NCBI GenBank assembly: GCA_030680355.1
Contig: JAUXVF010000018.1
Coordinates: forward strand, 50,832 to 114,831
Reading direction: 5' to 3'
Source of the DNA: Caulobacter sp.
GTDB taxonomy: Bacteria; Pseudomonadota; Alphaproteobacteria; Caulobacterales; Caulobacteraceae
Length of the DNA: 64,000 nt
Both the position numbers and the translations under genes were made by a program. The notes beneath the pieces were generated by a model. It saw nothing but the letters and a program-made list of their open reading frames with translations, was not told where the DNA came from and ran no database searches. This document shows, piece after piece, positions 1-11,017 of this stretch; position 1 is the stretch's first letter; every line of letters starts with the position of its first letter.

Positions 1-254
1 CGCCAGCCCGGCACCGAGGCGCCGCTGGCGGCGGCCTGGGCGAGCGAGATGCGCACGGCGGGCGCGCCGGCCTTGGGGTCCCCGGTGATGGTCACCAGGG
101 TCGCCAGGGTGAGTACGAACAGCAGCCCGGCGCCGCCGGCCCCGATGTAGGGGTTCTGGATCGCCGCCAGAGCCCGGGCGCGGACTTCCGTCAGCCGTCC
201 GGAACCGGCGGCGCTGATCGCGGCAAACGAGGGGATGGGCTTCTTTGAGAACAT
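1..254 (-). CDS. N-terminal fragment of a membrane-anchored protein, probably divergent polysaccharide deacetylase family (runs off window)
   Basis: Reverse-strand reading from ATG at 254 gives MFSKKPIPSFAAISAAGSGRLTEVRARALAAIQNPYIGAGGAGLLFVLTLATLVTITGD..., open to the window edge; family inferred mainly from position downstream of ctpA/envC. Confidence 0.5.
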   Translation of the reverse strand, partial: MFSKKPIPSFAAISAAGSGRLTEVRARALAAIQNPYIGAGGAGLLFVLTLATLVTITGDPKAGAPAVRISLAQAAASGASVPGW

Positions 255-311
255 GACGAGGATGAGGGAAACTCCGCGCCCTCATCCTCGCCGTTTATGG
301 TTAATGAAGCC

Positions 312-1739
312 CTATTTTGGCTTGTCGCCGCCGGTGGCCGGAACAACGCGGCCATCCACCACCGACGCGACCTGCGGCGAGGGCTTGGGAAGCTTGGGCG
401 TGGCCGCCACCGAGCCGTTGCGCAGGACGTCGAGCCCGCGCTGAAGCTGGAAGTCGCACTTCAGCTCAAGCATCGAGGTCGTGCGCTTCTTGCAGCCCTC
501 CTCGTCGAAGCTGGCCGGCGGCGCTTCGGCCGGAGCATGGGCGCCGCGACGCTTGCTGCCGTCCTCGGTGTCGAGCGCGCCGCGCAGGGAGGCCTCGCTG
601 TACTGGAACGAACGGGTGGCGATCAGCTGCGCCTGTTCGCGGGACGAGGCCACTTCCAGGTCCGGCTCGATGCCGGTGCGTTGGATCGAGCGACCCGACG
701 GGGTGAAGTAGCGGGCGGTCGTCAGCTTCAGGGCGCCGTCGGCGCCGCCGCGCAGCGGGATCACCGTCTGCACCGAGCCCTTGCCGAAGCTCGTCAGGCC
801 GACGATCTCGGCCCGTTTGCGGTCCTGCAGGGCGCCGGCGACGATCTCGGCCGCCGAAGCGGACCCGGAGTTGACCAGGACGACGACGGGCAGACCCTTC
901 AGCATGTCGCCGGCCCGCGCGTTGTAGCGCTCGATGTCGTTGGCCGCGCGTCCGCGCTGGCTGACGACCTCGCCGCCGTCGAGGAAGATGTTGGCCACGC
1001 CCACGGCCTGGTCGAGCAGGCCGCCGGGATTGTTGCGCAGGTCGAAGACCAGGCCCTTCATCTTCGGGTTCTGGGCCTGCAGGCCCTTGATGGCCGCGGT
1101 CACTTCGTCGGTGGCTTTCTCGTTGAAGCCGGACAGGCGAACGTAGCCGTAGTCGCCCTCCATCCGCGCCACGGCGGACTTCGGCTTGATCACTTCCCGG
1201 ACCAGGCTGACGTCGAAGGGATCGGTCTTCTCCCGAGCGATGGTCAGGGTGACCTTCTCGCCGGGGGCGCCGCGCATCAGTTTCACCGCCTGGTTGGTCG
1301 GCATGCCGATGACGCTCTGGCCGTCGACCGCGGTGATGTAGTCGCCCGACTGCAGGCCGGCGCGGGAGGCGGGGGTGCCGTCCATCGGGGCGATAATCTT
1401 CACCACCCCGTCCTCACTGGTGATTTCGATGCCCAGACCGCCGTATTCGCCGCGGGTGGTGTCCTGCATGTCCTCGAAACTGTCGGGGGCGAGGTAGCCG
1501 GAATGGGGATCCAGCGACGAGACCATGCCATCGAGGGCGGCCTCGATCAGCTTCCGGTCATCGACCTCGGTGACATACTGCTTCTGGACGATGTCGAGGA
1601 CATCGCCGAACAGCTCCAGCAACCGATAGGTCTGGGCGCGGGGCTGTGCGGTCGCCTGTGCGGTCTGACCGACATAGGCCATGGCCCCGGCGCCCATCAC
1701 GAAGGCGCATGCGCCGATCAGGAGGTTTTTCTTCAACAT
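312..1739 (-). CDS. ctpA: S41 family carboxyl-terminal processing peptidase
   Basis: PDZ plus S41 protease motifs (GGLGIEI, FDLRNNPGG, VLVNSGSASAAEIVAGALQD, GKGSVQ); start set at MLKKNLLIGACAF signal peptide. Confidence 0.93.
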   Translation of the reverse strand: MLKKNLLIGACAFVMGAGAMAYVGQTAQATAQPRAQTYRLLELFGDVLDIVQKQYVTEVDDRKLIEAALDGMVSSLDPHSGYLAPDSFEDMQDTTRGEYGGLGIEITSEDGVVKIIAPMDGTPASRAGLQSGDYITAVDGQSVIGMPTNQAVKLMRGAPGEKVTLTIAREKTDPFDVSLVREVIKPKSAVARMEGDYGYVRLSGFNEKATDEVTAAIKGLQAQNPKMKGLVFDLRNNPGGLLDQAVGVANIFLDGGEVVSQRGRAANDIERYNARAGDMLKGLPVVVLVNSGSASAAEIVAGALQDRKRAEIVGLTSFGKGSVQTVIPLRGGADGALKLTTARYFTPSGRSIQRTGIEPDLEVASSREQAQLIATRSFQYSEASLRGALDTEDGSKRRGAHAPAEAPPASFDEEGCKKRTTSMLELKCDFQLQRGLDVLRNGSVAATPKLPKPSPQVASVVDGRVVPATGGDKPK

Positions 1740-1853
1740 CGCCTTGCTGGAGGCTCCCTGTACGGCCGAACGCGCCGTGTTTCGTTTAAAGCCCCGGTCC
1801 GGGCCCAAATTGTGTCCTAAGCGGACGGTCACCCCGGGAATAGCCGCAATGGC

Positions 1854-2978
1854 TCATCGCGTCCCGTTTGATGCAACTCTGGCGCCGGTTTCCGACAGCC
1901 AGGGCGCGGGATTGATCGCCACGCCCGAACGCCGCAGTTCGAGATAGAGTTCGGGTCCGCTCGCGGTGTCATTTCCGGCCTCGCCCTTTTTCGCTATCCG
2001 ACCCACCGGCGCGCCCGCGGTCACCGTCTGTCCCGAGGCCACCGTCGCCTCGCCCAGCCCGGCCAGCACGACGTGATAGGCGCCCACTGTCCGGATGATC
2101 AGGATGACCCCCCAACCCGTCACCGGCCCAGCGAATTCAACCGTGCCTTGAGCCGGACTGACCACGGCGGCGCCGGGGAGCGCCCTGAACGATACGCCCT
2201 CGGCGCGGCCGCCGCCGGTCAGGGCGGCGCCGAAACCGCGAACCTGGGCGGCGCCGGCCGGTCGCAGAAGGGGGCCAGGGCCGCTGTCAGGCCCAGCGGC
2301 GCGGGGGAAGCTGTCGACGAGCTGCCCCGGACTGCCCGCTGACCGACCGACCGCGTCGGCGTCGCCCGGGCGACTGCGCTCGAAGGCGGCCTGTTCGGCC
2401 AGCAGCTTTTCAACATCGCCGCGACGGTCGGCCACCAGGCTCTCGGCCGTCAGCCAGTCGGCGTTGGCGGCGGCGGCCTGGCGCCGGAGGGCGGCGATCT
2501 CCCTCGCTTCGGCCCCGTAGGCGCGCGCCCTTGCTTCAAGGGCCGGAGTCATCGCCCGGATCAGGATGGCGGCCCGGACCGCGTCGCGCGCGTCCTCGGG
2601 GCGCACCAGCAGGGCCGGCGGCGGTTCCCGGCGGTAGAGCTGCAGGGCGCCCAGAAGCCGCGCCAGGCGGTTGCGGTCGCGACCGAGCTCGGCGATCAGC
2701 GCCGTCTCCCGGACATTGAGCATCTGCAGGCGGGCCTTGGCGTTGACGACGTCGCGATCACTTTGGGCCTGTTTCGAAGCCAGCCGCCGCAGGTCGGCCC
2801 GCAGGCCTTCGATCTGTCGGCGCGCTTCCAGCCGCCCCTCGGCCCCGGGGGGCCCGGGGGAGACGGAATAGACCGCCATCAGCCGCGGCGACGGGGCGTC
2901 AGCCGGCTCCTGCGCGGCGCCGGTGGCGGCGACCGCGCAGAGCGCGAGGGCGAAGAAGGTGGCCAGGCGACGGCGCAT
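1854..2978 (-). CDS. Murein hydrolase activator EnvC / M23-like peptidase domain protein
   Basis: Signal peptide, long coiled coil, C-terminal degenerate LytM domain (GTVEFAGPVTGWGVILIIRTVGAYHVVLAGLGEATVASGQTVTAGAPVGRI). Confidence 0.88.
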   Translation of the reverse strand: MRRRLATFFALALCAVAATGAAQEPADAPSPRLMAVYSVSPGPPGAEGRLEARRQIEGLRADLRRLASKQAQSDRDVVNAKARLQMLNVRETALIAELGRDRNRLARLLGALQLYRREPPPALLVRPEDARDAVRAAILIRAMTPALEARARAYGAEAREIAALRRQAAAANADWLTAESLVADRRGDVEKLLAEQAAFERSRPGDADAVGRSAGSPGQLVDSFPRAAGPDSGPGPLLRPAGAAQVRGFGAALTGGGRAEGVSFRALPGAAVVSPAQGTVEFAGPVTGWGVILIIRTVGAYHVVLAGLGEATVASGQTVTAGAPVGRIAKKGEAGNDTASGPELYLELRRSGVAINPAPWLSETGARVASNGTR

Positions 2979-3005
2979 GCCCGTCAGATAGCAGACCTGG
3001 CGCTG

Positions 3006-3470
3006 TCAGTCGCGGTGGTAGGGGCTTCCGGCGAGGATTGTGACGGCGCGATAGACCTGTTCGCCCAGCATGACGCGCGCCAAGGCATGCGGCCAGGTCT
3101 GCGGCCCGAAGGCCATCTTGCCGTCGGCGGCGTCGAGGATCGAAGGGTCCAGCCCGTCGGCCCCGCCGATCAGGATTACCAGCCGGCGAACGCCGTCGTC
3201 GCGCAGCCGCGCGACATGGCCGGCGAAATCCCGTGAGGTCCGCACCAGGCCATGTTCGTCGCAGGCGATGACGTGGGCGTCCTTGAGGTGCGGGAAAAGC
3301 ACCTCGGCCTCGGCCGCCTTGCCGGATTTGCGCGCCTCGACCTCGATGATCTCGACCGGGCCAAGTCCGAGCGAACGCCCGGCGGCCGTGGCCCGCCCGG
3401 CGTAGTCTTTCGCCAGCAGAGCCTCCGGCGCGCGGCCGAGCCGCCCGACCGTCAGGATCGTGATCTTCAG
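3006..3470 (-). CDS. rlmH: 23S rRNA (pseudouridine1915-N3)-methyltransferase RlmH
   Basis: Reading upstream of the 98-aa ORF gives LKITILTVGRLGRAPEALLAKDYAGRATAAGRSLGLGPVEIIEVEARKSGKAAEAEVLFPHLKDAH...LAGSPYHRD; full-length RlmH only if started at CTG (3468-3470). Confidence 0.85.
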   Translation of the reverse strand: MKITILTVGRLGRAPEALLAKDYAGRATAAGRSLGLGPVEIIEVEARKSGKAAEAEVLFPHLKDAHVIACDEHGLVRTSRDFAGHVARLRDDGVRRLVILIGGADGLDPSILDAADGKMAFGPQTWPHALARVMLGEQVYRAVTILAGSPYHRD

Positions 3471-3871
3471 TTGGCCGCCGGGGTGATGTGCGGCGAGTCG
3501 ACGGCCCAGATCTTCTCGATGTTGTAGAAGGTCCGCACTTCGGGCCGGAACAGATGGACGATGACATCGCCGGCGTCGATCAGCACCCAGTCACAATGCG
3601 GCATGCCCTCGACCCGAGCCTTTCCGTGGCCCGATTCCTTGAGCGCGCGGATGACATGGTCGGCCAGAGCGCCGACGTGACGATGCGACCGGCCGGACGC
3701 GACGATCATCGTGTCAGCCATGGGGCTCTTACCCCTCAGGTCGATGAGCACGACGTCCTGCGCCTTGTCGTCGTCCAGGCGGGACGCGATCAATTCTTCG
3801 AGCGCCCCGGTATAGTGTCGGGGTTCGTCGGGTGAGGCCCCCGAAAGGGCCTCGTGCGCCTCGGGCGCCAA
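3467..3871 (-). CDS. rsfS: Ribosome silencing factor RsfS
   Basis: DUF143/RsfS motifs: DVVLIDLRGKSPMADTMIVASGRSHRHVGALADHV, HCDWVLIDAGDVIVHLFRPEVRTFYNIEKIW. Confidence 0.93.
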   Translation of the reverse strand: MAPEAHEALSGASPDEPRHYTGALEELIASRLDDDKAQDVVLIDLRGKSPMADTMIVASGRSHRHVGALADHVIRALKESGHGKARVEGMPHCDWVLIDAGDVIVHLFRPEVRTFYNIEKIWAVDSPHITPAAN

Positions 3872-3950
3872 CTCGCGATTCAGCGGAATACTCCTTGTTT
3901 TCCGTCGCTAAGGCCGTGCCATAGCACGTTCCCGGCGCGGCGTCAGCGAA

Positions 3951-4610
3951 TCAAGTGGACGTGTGTCGCTGACGCTCGCGCATCGCCGTTGACGACGCAT
4001 AATTGAATGGGCCGCACAGATAGACCCAGGCCGGCGCCGTCATGGTCGCCAGCAGGGGCGCTTCGCGGCTCGGCCTGCGGAACCGGCCAAAGCGCCGGGC
4101 CGTGGGCGATGTCCGGGCCTTGAGCGCCGCCCACGGCCGCGAGATGATCGCGACCGGCAGGGCGCGCATGAGCTGGGTCCAGCCGCGCCAGCCATGAAAA
4201 CTGGCCAGGCTGTCGGCGCCCATGATCCAGACAAAATGAACCCCCGGAAAGCGGGCCTGCAACACTCGCACCGTGTCGATCGTGTAGCGGGACCCGATCC
4301 GGGTTTCGGCGTCGGAGACGATCATGCCGGGGCCATGGGCGACGGCCCGGACGCCGGCCATGCGCTCGGCCAGGGGCGCGGTCTCGCGCGTGGATTTCAG
4401 GGGATTCTGCGGCGAGACCAGCCAGATCACCCGATCCAGTCCCAGATTCTTCAGAGCTGTCTCGGCCACATGAACATGGCCTTCGTGAACGGGGTTGAAC
4501 GAGCCGCCGTAAAGTCCCACGCGCATTCCCGGCTCCAGATTGAAGCCGAGGCGCAGGGTGGCGGGCCGCCCGGCTTCAGGGACGAGTTTGGCCGGTCCCG
4601 CGAACCACAT
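3951..4610 (-). CDS. nadD: Nicotinate-nucleotide adenylyltransferase
   Basis: VGLYGGSFNPVHEGHVHVAETAL, FVWIMGADSLASFHGWRGW; start may be internal at 4526. Confidence 0.92.
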   Translation of the reverse strand: MWFAGPAKLVPEAGRPATLRLGFNLEPGMRVGLYGGSFNPVHEGHVHVAETALKNLGLDRVIWLVSPQNPLKSTRETAPLAERMAGVRAVAHGPGMIVSDAETRIGSRYTIDTVRVLQARFPGVHFVWIMGADSLASFHGWRGWTQLMRALPVAIISRPWAALKARTSPTARRFGRFRRPSREAPLLATMTAPAWVYLCGPFNYASSTAMRERQRHTST

Positions 4611-5850
4611 ATTTGTACGTTGTCAGTTGCTCGGCCCCGACCGGACCGCGGGCGTGAAGTTTGTCGGTGGCGATGCCGATCTCGGCCCCGAAGCCGAACT
4701 CGCCGCCGTCGGCGAATTGCGTCGAGGCGTTGATCAGAACGATGGCGGAATCGACCAGGGCGACGAACTGGTCCGCCGCCGCCGGGTCTTCGGTGACGAT
4801 GGCGTCGGTGTGACCCGAGCCGTAGGCGGCGATATGGGCAGCCGCGCCCTCGACGCCGTCGACCACGGCCACCGACAGGATCGGCGCCAGGTATTCGGTC
4901 GTCCAGTCCTCGCGCGTCGCCGGCTTCATCGACGGCTCGATGGCGCGGGCCGCGGCGTCGCCTCGCAGCTCGCAACGGGCCTGGATCAGGGCGTCGGCGA
5001 TGGGCGGCAGGAGGCGGCCCGCCGCCGCGCGATCAATCAGCAGGGTCTCCGTCGCGCCACAGACCGACACCCGTCGCATCTTGGCGTTGACGACGATGTC
5101 CCGCGCCTTGGCGACGTCGGCCGCCGCATGGACGAAGACGTGGCAGAGACCTTCGAGGTGACCGAGCACCGGCGCGCGGGCCTCGGCCTGGACGCGGGCG
5201 ACCAGGCTCTTGCCGCCACGGGGAATGATCAGGTCGATGGTGTGATCAAGGCCGGCGAGAATCTCGCCGACGGCCGCGCGGTCGGTGGTCCGGACGGCCT
5301 GGACGCAGCTGGCGGGCAGGCCGGCGGCCGTCAGACCCGCGACCACCGCGGCGTGCAGGGCCAGGTTTGTCCGCAGGCATTCGGAGCCGCCGCGCAGGAT
5401 GGCGGCGTTGCCTGAGCGGATACAGAGGGCCGCGGAGTCGGCCGTCACATTGGGCCGGCTCTCATAGATGATGGCGATCACACCGATCGGCGTGCGCACA
5501 CGGGCGATGTCGAGGCCGTTGGGCGGGGTCCAGCGGGCGGTCTCGACGCCGAGGGGGTCGGGAATATCGGCGACCGCCGCCACCGCGTCGGCCAGCGCCG
5601 CCAACCGCCCTTCGTCCAGCACCATGCGGTCGAGCATGGGGCCTGAAAGGCCGCCGGCCTTCGCTGCGGTCTGGTCGGCGAGGTTGGCGGCCAGGATGGC
5701 GTCGGCGCTCTGGCGAATGGCCTCGGCGGTCGCGCGAATGGCGGCGGTGCGTTGATCCGCGGTCGACAGACGAAGCGCGCGTGCGCCGTCGCGGGCGGCC
5801 CGTCCGGTCGCCAGCATTGTCGCCTGCAGGGATGCGCCCGCGTCGTCCAC
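4576..5850 (-). CDS. proA: Glutamate-5-semialdehyde dehydrogenase
   Basis: Full-length ProA-like translation (IGVIAIIYESRPNVTADSAALCIRSGNAAILRGGSE, FADGGEFGFGAEIGIATDKLHARGPVG). Confidence 0.96.
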   Translation of the reverse strand: MDDAGASLQATMLATGRAARDGARALRLSTADQRTAAIRATAEAIRQSADAILAANLADQTAAKAGGLSGPMLDRMVLDEGRLAALADAVAAVADIPDPLGVETARWTPPNGLDIARVRTPIGVIAIIYESRPNVTADSAALCIRSGNAAILRGGSECLRTNLALHAAVVAGLTAAGLPASCVQAVRTTDRAAVGEILAGLDHTIDLIIPRGGKSLVARVQAEARAPVLGHLEGLCHVFVHAAADVAKARDIVVNAKMRRVSVCGATETLLIDRAAAGRLLPPIADALIQARCELRGDAAARAIEPSMKPATREDWTTEYLAPILSVAVVDGVEGAAAHIAAYGSGHTDAIVTEDPAAADQFVALVDSAIVLINASTQFADGGEFGFGAEIGIATDKLHARGPVGAEQLTTYKYVVRGTGQTRP

Positions 5851-5879
5851 GGCCTGTCCTCTTTTGCTCAGGCTGAGCC

Positions 5880-7025
5880 TTAGCCGGTTTCCGGGAGACC
5901 GGCCAGCGCAAGGTCGTCGGCGTGAATCAGCGGCCCGGCGGTGTAACCGATCGCCGCTTCGATCGCGTCGGACCTCAGACCGGCGATTCGCGCAGCGTCC
6001 GCCGCGTCATAGCGGACCAGACCGCGGGCGATCTCGCCGCCGTCAGGCCCCAGCACCAGCACGGCGTCGCCCTTGCCGAAGCGACCCGCCACGGACTTCA
6101 CGCCCGCCGCCAGCAGGCTCTTGCCGCCGCGCAGGGCCGTCGCCGCGCCGGCGTCGATGCTGAGCGATCCGGCGGGCGCCAGCGACCCGGCGATCCAGCT
6201 TTTGTAGGCGGCGGTGACGCTGAGGCCCGCCTCGATGGTGGTGGCCGGCTCGCCGTCTTCGATGGCCTGGAGCGGCCGGGGGCGCTGGCCAAGGGTAATG
6301 ATCGTGGCGCATCCCGCCGCTCGGGCGATGCGCGCCGCAGCGAGTTTGGTGGCCATGCCGCCGGTGCCGACGCCGGAGGTCGCATTGGCGCCGCCGGCCA
6401 TCTCGAGAATTTCCGGTGTGATCTCGAGAACGGTGTCGAGGCGCCGGGCCGACGGGTCTTTCCGTGGGTCGGCCGTGTAGAGGCCGTCGATATCGGACAG
6501 CAGCACCAGGGCGTCGGCCCCGATCATCTGGGCCACCCGGGCGGCCAGGCGATCGTTGTCGCCGTAGCGGATCTCCTCGGTGACGACGGTGTCGTTCTCA
6601 TTGACCACGGGGACGACATTGAGGCCCAGCAGGGTCTCGACCGTGGCCCGGGCGTTCAGCCAACGCCGCCGCACCTCGGTGTCGTCCCGGGTCAGCAGCA
6701 CCTGGGCGACGGTCTGGCCGTGCGGTTCGAAGGCCTCTTCCCAGGCTCGCATCAGCAGGGACTGGCCGGCGGCGGCCGCCGCCTGCTTCTCGGGCAGGGT
6801 CAGGGCCTTGCGCTTGAGGCCGAGGCGCCGGCGACCCAGGGCCACAGCGCCGGAGGACACCACGAGAACCTGCTGCCCGCGCGCACGGAGTCGGGCGGCG
6901 TCCGCCGCGAAAGCGTTTAACCAATCCCGGTCGGGCGCGCCGGTCTCGGCGTCGACGACCAGGGCCGAGCCGACCTTGATCACCACGCGGCGGGCGCGGG
7001 AAAGCGCGGGGGACGTGTCCGACAT
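5880..7025 (-). CDS. proB: Glutamate 5-kinase
   Basis: [34 protein letters not shown]-terminal PUA-like domain; start [15 protein letters not shown] at 7025, ATGA overlap with upstream ORF. Confidence 0.95.
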   Translation of the reverse strand: MSDTSPALSRARRVVIKVGSALVVDAETGAPDRDWLNAFAADAARLRARGQQVLVVSSGAVALGRRRLGLKRKALTLPEKQAAAAAGQSLLMRAWEEAFEPHGQTVAQVLLTRDDTEVRRRWLNARATVETLLGLNVVPVVNENDTVVTEEIRYGDNDRLAARVAQMIGADALVLLSDIDGLYTADPRKDPSARRLDTVLEITPEILEMAGGANATSGVGTGGMATKLAAARIARAAGCATIITLGQRPRPLQAIEDGEPATTIEAGLSVTAAYKSWIAGSLAPAGSLSIDAGAATALRGGKSLLAAGVKSVAGRFGKGDAVLVLGPDGGEIARGLVRYDAADAARIAGLRSDAIEAAIGYTAGPLIHADDLALAGLPETG

Positions 7026-7444
7026 CAGGCGGGCCGGAGCCGGTCGACAAACGCGCGGCAGGCCTCGGGCGCGCCGACGACAGCCCAGTCCAGCACGTTT
7101 CCAGCGCCGTCGAAGGCGATGGCCATGCGGCATTCCAGGGCCGGGTCGCGGTCGCATCGCATCGCGCCGGTCGCGGGGCTGATGCGGCAGTGGGTGTCCT
7201 GGGGCAGGCTGACCGACCAGGACGCCACTTCACCGTCGCGGGCCGCATGACGACCGGACGGACGCCCGAGTTTGGCCCTCAGCGGCTTGCCCGACGCTCC
7301 GCGATAGGGCGTGAGCAGGGCGTTGATCTCGGCGGTCACGGGATCGACCGCCGCCGGGATCTCGGGAGCCGCGGAGGTTTCAGCCGCAGCGGGCGCGGCG
7401 CCGGCAAGGACCAGCGCGACAAGGGCGAAGACGGGGGTCAGCAT
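7025..7444 (-). CDS. Hypothetical secreted protein
   Basis: 139 aa, signal peptide [22 protein letters not shown], stop overlaps proB start. Confidence 0.65.
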   Translation of the reverse strand: MLTPVFALVALVLAGAAPAAAETSAAPEIPAAVDPVTAEINALLTPYRGASGKPLRAKLGRPSGRHAARDGEVASWSVSLPQDTHCRISPATGAMRCDRDPALECRMAIAFDGAGNVLDWAVVGAPEACRAFVDRLRPA

Positions 7445-7462
7445 GGCGATCCTCCTGGCGCG

Positions 7463-8602
<1,140 letters not shown>

Positions 8603-8636
8603 CTACCGGCCCCGAACACCCCAGACGGAACCCATC

Positions 8637-9266
8637 ATGCGCGCCGCCCTCAGACTGCTGTTCGGATTGACCGTCCTGATTCTGCTGCCGGCGGCGGCGG
8701 CGGCCCGGCCGGCGCCGCGCGCCGACGACATGACGCTGGGCAACGCCAAGGCGACGGTGATGGTGGTGGAATACGCCTCGCTGAGCTGCCCCCACTGCGC
8801 ACGCTTCCACAACGATGTCTTCCCGGCCTTCCGCAAGGCTTTCATCGACACCGGCAAGATCCAGTTCGTGTACCGCGAGTTCATCACCGGCCCGATCGAG
8901 ATCGCCATTCCGGCCACCATGCTCGCCCGGTGCGCCGGCAAGGGCGGCTATTTCAAGATGGTCGAACGGGTTTTCGCCACCCAGGGCGAGATGTACGAGG
9001 ACGGCACGGTTGGCGGTGTCCGCCGCATTCTGCGCCGCGAGGCGGGGACGCTCGGCTTCGACGACGCCCGCTACGACGCCTGCATCAAGGACGAGGCCGC
9101 CTTTGAAGCCCTGAAGGCGCGGGTCGAGCGCGCCTCGACCGAGGACGGGGTCGAGGGCACGCCCACCTTCCTGGTCAACGGCAAACGCGTCGACCCGCCC
9201 CTGGGCAAGGAAATGGATCTGGCCACCCTCAAGGCCGCCATCGCCGCGGCGCGGACAGCGAAATAG
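8637..9266 (+). CDS. DsbA-family thiol:disulfide oxidoreductase (thioredoxin fold)
   Basis: Signal peptide; MVVEYASLSCPHCARFHNDVFPAF with CPHC active site; VEGTPTFLVNGKRV. Confidence 0.9.
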   Translation: MRAALRLLFGLTVLILLPAAAAARPAPRADDMTLGNAKATVMVVEYASLSCPHCARFHNDVFPAFRKAFIDTGKIQFVYREFITGPIEIAIPATMLARCAGKGGYFKMVERVFATQGEMYEDGTVGGVRRILRREAGTLGFDDARYDACIKDEAAFEALKARVERASTEDGVEGTPTFLVNGKRVDPPLGKEMDLATLKAAIAAARTAK

Positions 9267-9273
9267 CGCGCCT

Positions 9274-9807
9274 TCAGGCCAGCCAGATCATTCGCCGGGC
9301 CGGCGCGGCCTCCCGCCGGGCGCGCGAGTGCAAAAGGTCGACCTGGCCTGTGTAAAGAAATCCGGCGCGGCACAGCACCCGACCTGATGCGGGATTGTCC
9401 GAGAAGTGGACCGCCGCGACAACACGTTTGCGCCAGCAGCGGGCGGCCCAGTCCATCGCCCCGACCAGCGCCTCGCTGGCCAGGCCGCGGCCCTGCCATG
9501 CGCGACCGACCCAGTAGCCGACGCTCGCCCTGCCGGCCTCGCCGGTCGAGAAGCCCAGTCCGCCGACCACGCCCTGGTCGTCGAGTTCGATGAGGAAGGC
9601 CGCGTCCGAACGGGGGTCGGCCATCGCGGTCATGGCGATGAAGGACCGGGCGTCGTCCAGGCCATAGGGCCAGGGCATGGTCGACGTCATCCGGACAATA
9701 TCGAGGTCATCGCAAAGCCGCGCCAGGCGCGGCGCGTCTTCCGGGCGGGGCGGTCTCAGGGACAGCCGCCTGGTTTCGATCCGTGGCGTCGTGTCGACAG
9801 CACACAT
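9274..9807 (-). CDS. GNAT family N-acetyltransferase (RimJ/RimL-like)
   Basis: IETRRLSLRPPRPEDAPRLARL, GYWVGRAWQGRGLASEAL. Confidence 0.88.
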   Translation of the reverse strand: MCAVDTTPRIETRRLSLRPPRPEDAPRLARLCDDLDIVRMTSTMPWPYGLDDARSFIAMTAMADPRSDAAFLIELDDQGVVGGLGFSTGEAGRASVGYWVGRAWQGRGLASEALVGAMDWAARCWRKRVVAAVHFSDNPASGRVLCRAGFLYTGQVDLLHSRARREAAPARRMIWLA

Positions 9808-9847
9808 GGTCTGCCTCCCGACCCCTCTGCGGGGGCCTGAAATACAA

Positions 9848-9878
9848 AGCGGGGAGCCCGGCGTCCGGACTCCCCGCT
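9848..9878 (-). terminator. Terminator-like hairpin downstream of rpmA
   Basis: AGCGGGGAG ... CTCCCCGCT perfect 9-bp stem in the intergenic gap. Confidence 0.6.
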
Positions 9879-9933
9879 AGGGAATTTCATGTCCGGATCG
9901 CCTGTGGCGGTCCGGAGGGAGTGTCCTGGTCGC

Positions 9934-10206
9934 CTATTCGGCGGCCTGGGCCTCGGCCGGAACGACCGTAGCGTAGGTGCGGTTATTGCGCTTGGTCACA
10001 AACTTCACGGCGCCATGAACGAGGGCGTAAAGGGTGTGATCCTTGCCGATGCCTACGTTCATGCCCGGCCAGAACTTGGTGCCGCGCTGACGAATGATGA
10101 TGTTGCCGGCGAGGACTTTCTCGCCGCCGTATTTCTTCACGCCAAGGCGGCGGCCGGCGGAGTCGCGACCGTTGCTCGAGGAGCCGCCTGATTTTTTGTG
10201 AGCCAT
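9934..10206 (-). CDS. rpmA: 50S ribosomal protein L27
   Basis: [59 protein letters not shown]. Confidence 0.97.
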   Translation of the reverse strand: MAHKKSGGSSSNGRDSAGRRLGVKKYGGEKVLAGNIIIRQRGTKFWPGMNVGIGKDHTLYALVHGAVKFVTKRNNRTYATVVPAEAQAAE

Positions 10207-10237
10207 TGTGCTCTCCTACTCTCTGGGGGCGCCGCGC

Positions 10238-10861
10238 TTACGCGTCGCCGTCCTTCTTGGCGGCCGGCTTCTTGGCAGCGGCCTTCTTGGCGGGGGCCTT
10301 GGCTTCACCTTCGGCCTTGGCGGCCTTGGGCGCAGCAGCCTTCTTCGGCGCGGCGGCCTTGGCTTCAGCCTTGGGGGCTTCGGCCTTGGGCTCGGCGGCC
10401 TTCTTGGGCGCGGCGGTCTTGGCGACGACCTTCTCGGACTTGGCCGGCTTGGCGTCGGCCGGGGCCTCGACCTTCAGGCCGCGCGAGCGGGCGTTGAGCT
10501 CAAGCTTGGTGGTCATGTCCACCACGCCGTCCCACTTGTCGGTCTTGCCGCCGCCGGCGACGGCGGTGACGCGCAGCACGGTCTCATGCTGGCGGTGACC
10601 CTTGGTCCGGCGATAGCCCTGACGACGGATCTTCTTGAAGATCTTGACCTTCTCGCCCTTGCGGGTCTCGATCAGCGTGGCGTTGACCGACGCGCCGTCA
10701 ACCAGGGGCGCGCCCACGGTCACCGCGTCGCCGTCACCGAGCATCAGAACATCGCCGAAGGCGACATTCGCACCCGGCTCGCCGGCCAGTTTTTCAACAA
10801 CGAGCACATCGCCCGCTTTGACGCGGTATTGTTTCCCGCCGGTCTTGATCACCGCGTACAT
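10238..10861 (-). CDS. rplU: 50S ribosomal protein L21 with long Lys/Ala/Pro C-terminal extension
   Basis: MYAVIKTGGKQYRVKAGDVLVVEKLAGEPG..., KIFKKIRRQGYRRTKGHRQ; 207 aa, C-terminal half low-complexity AAPKKAA. Confidence 0.95.
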   Translation of the reverse strand: MYAVIKTGGKQYRVKAGDVLVVEKLAGEPGANVAFGDVLMLGDGDAVTVGAPLVDGASVNATLIETRKGEKVKIFKKIRRQGYRRTKGHRQHETVLRVTAVAGGGKTDKWDGVVDMTTKLELNARSRGLKVEAPADAKPAKSEKVVAKTAAPKKAAEPKAEAPKAEAKAAAPKKAAAPKAAKAEGEAKAPAKKAAAKKPAAKKDGDA

Positions 10862-10988
10862 CAGCGTGCGCCTTGAAAAGTCTTGTGTTCACAAAATGGA
10901 TAGCGCCCGCAGGATGGCCCACGGGCGAGGGAGCGGTCTTATACAGCCGGCGCTTTCCGAGTCAACGGCGGCAAGCCCCCTCTGGTGC

Positions 10989-11008
10989 GTTACTTTATAA
11001 CAAGTTAT
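10989..11008. promoter_or_regulatory. Zur-box-like operator upstream of zinc-associated operon
   Basis: GTTACTTTATAACAAGTTAT; overlapping near-palindromes GTTAC-TTT-ATAAC and ATAAC-AA-GTTAT, ending 10 nt before the GTG at 11018. Confidence 0.5.
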
Positions 11009-11017
11009 AGCCGCCAG

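Noticed and set aside
297-1820. 507-aa plus-strand ORF over ctpA
   Set aside because: Shadow ORF; ctpA on the minus strand has full domain support.
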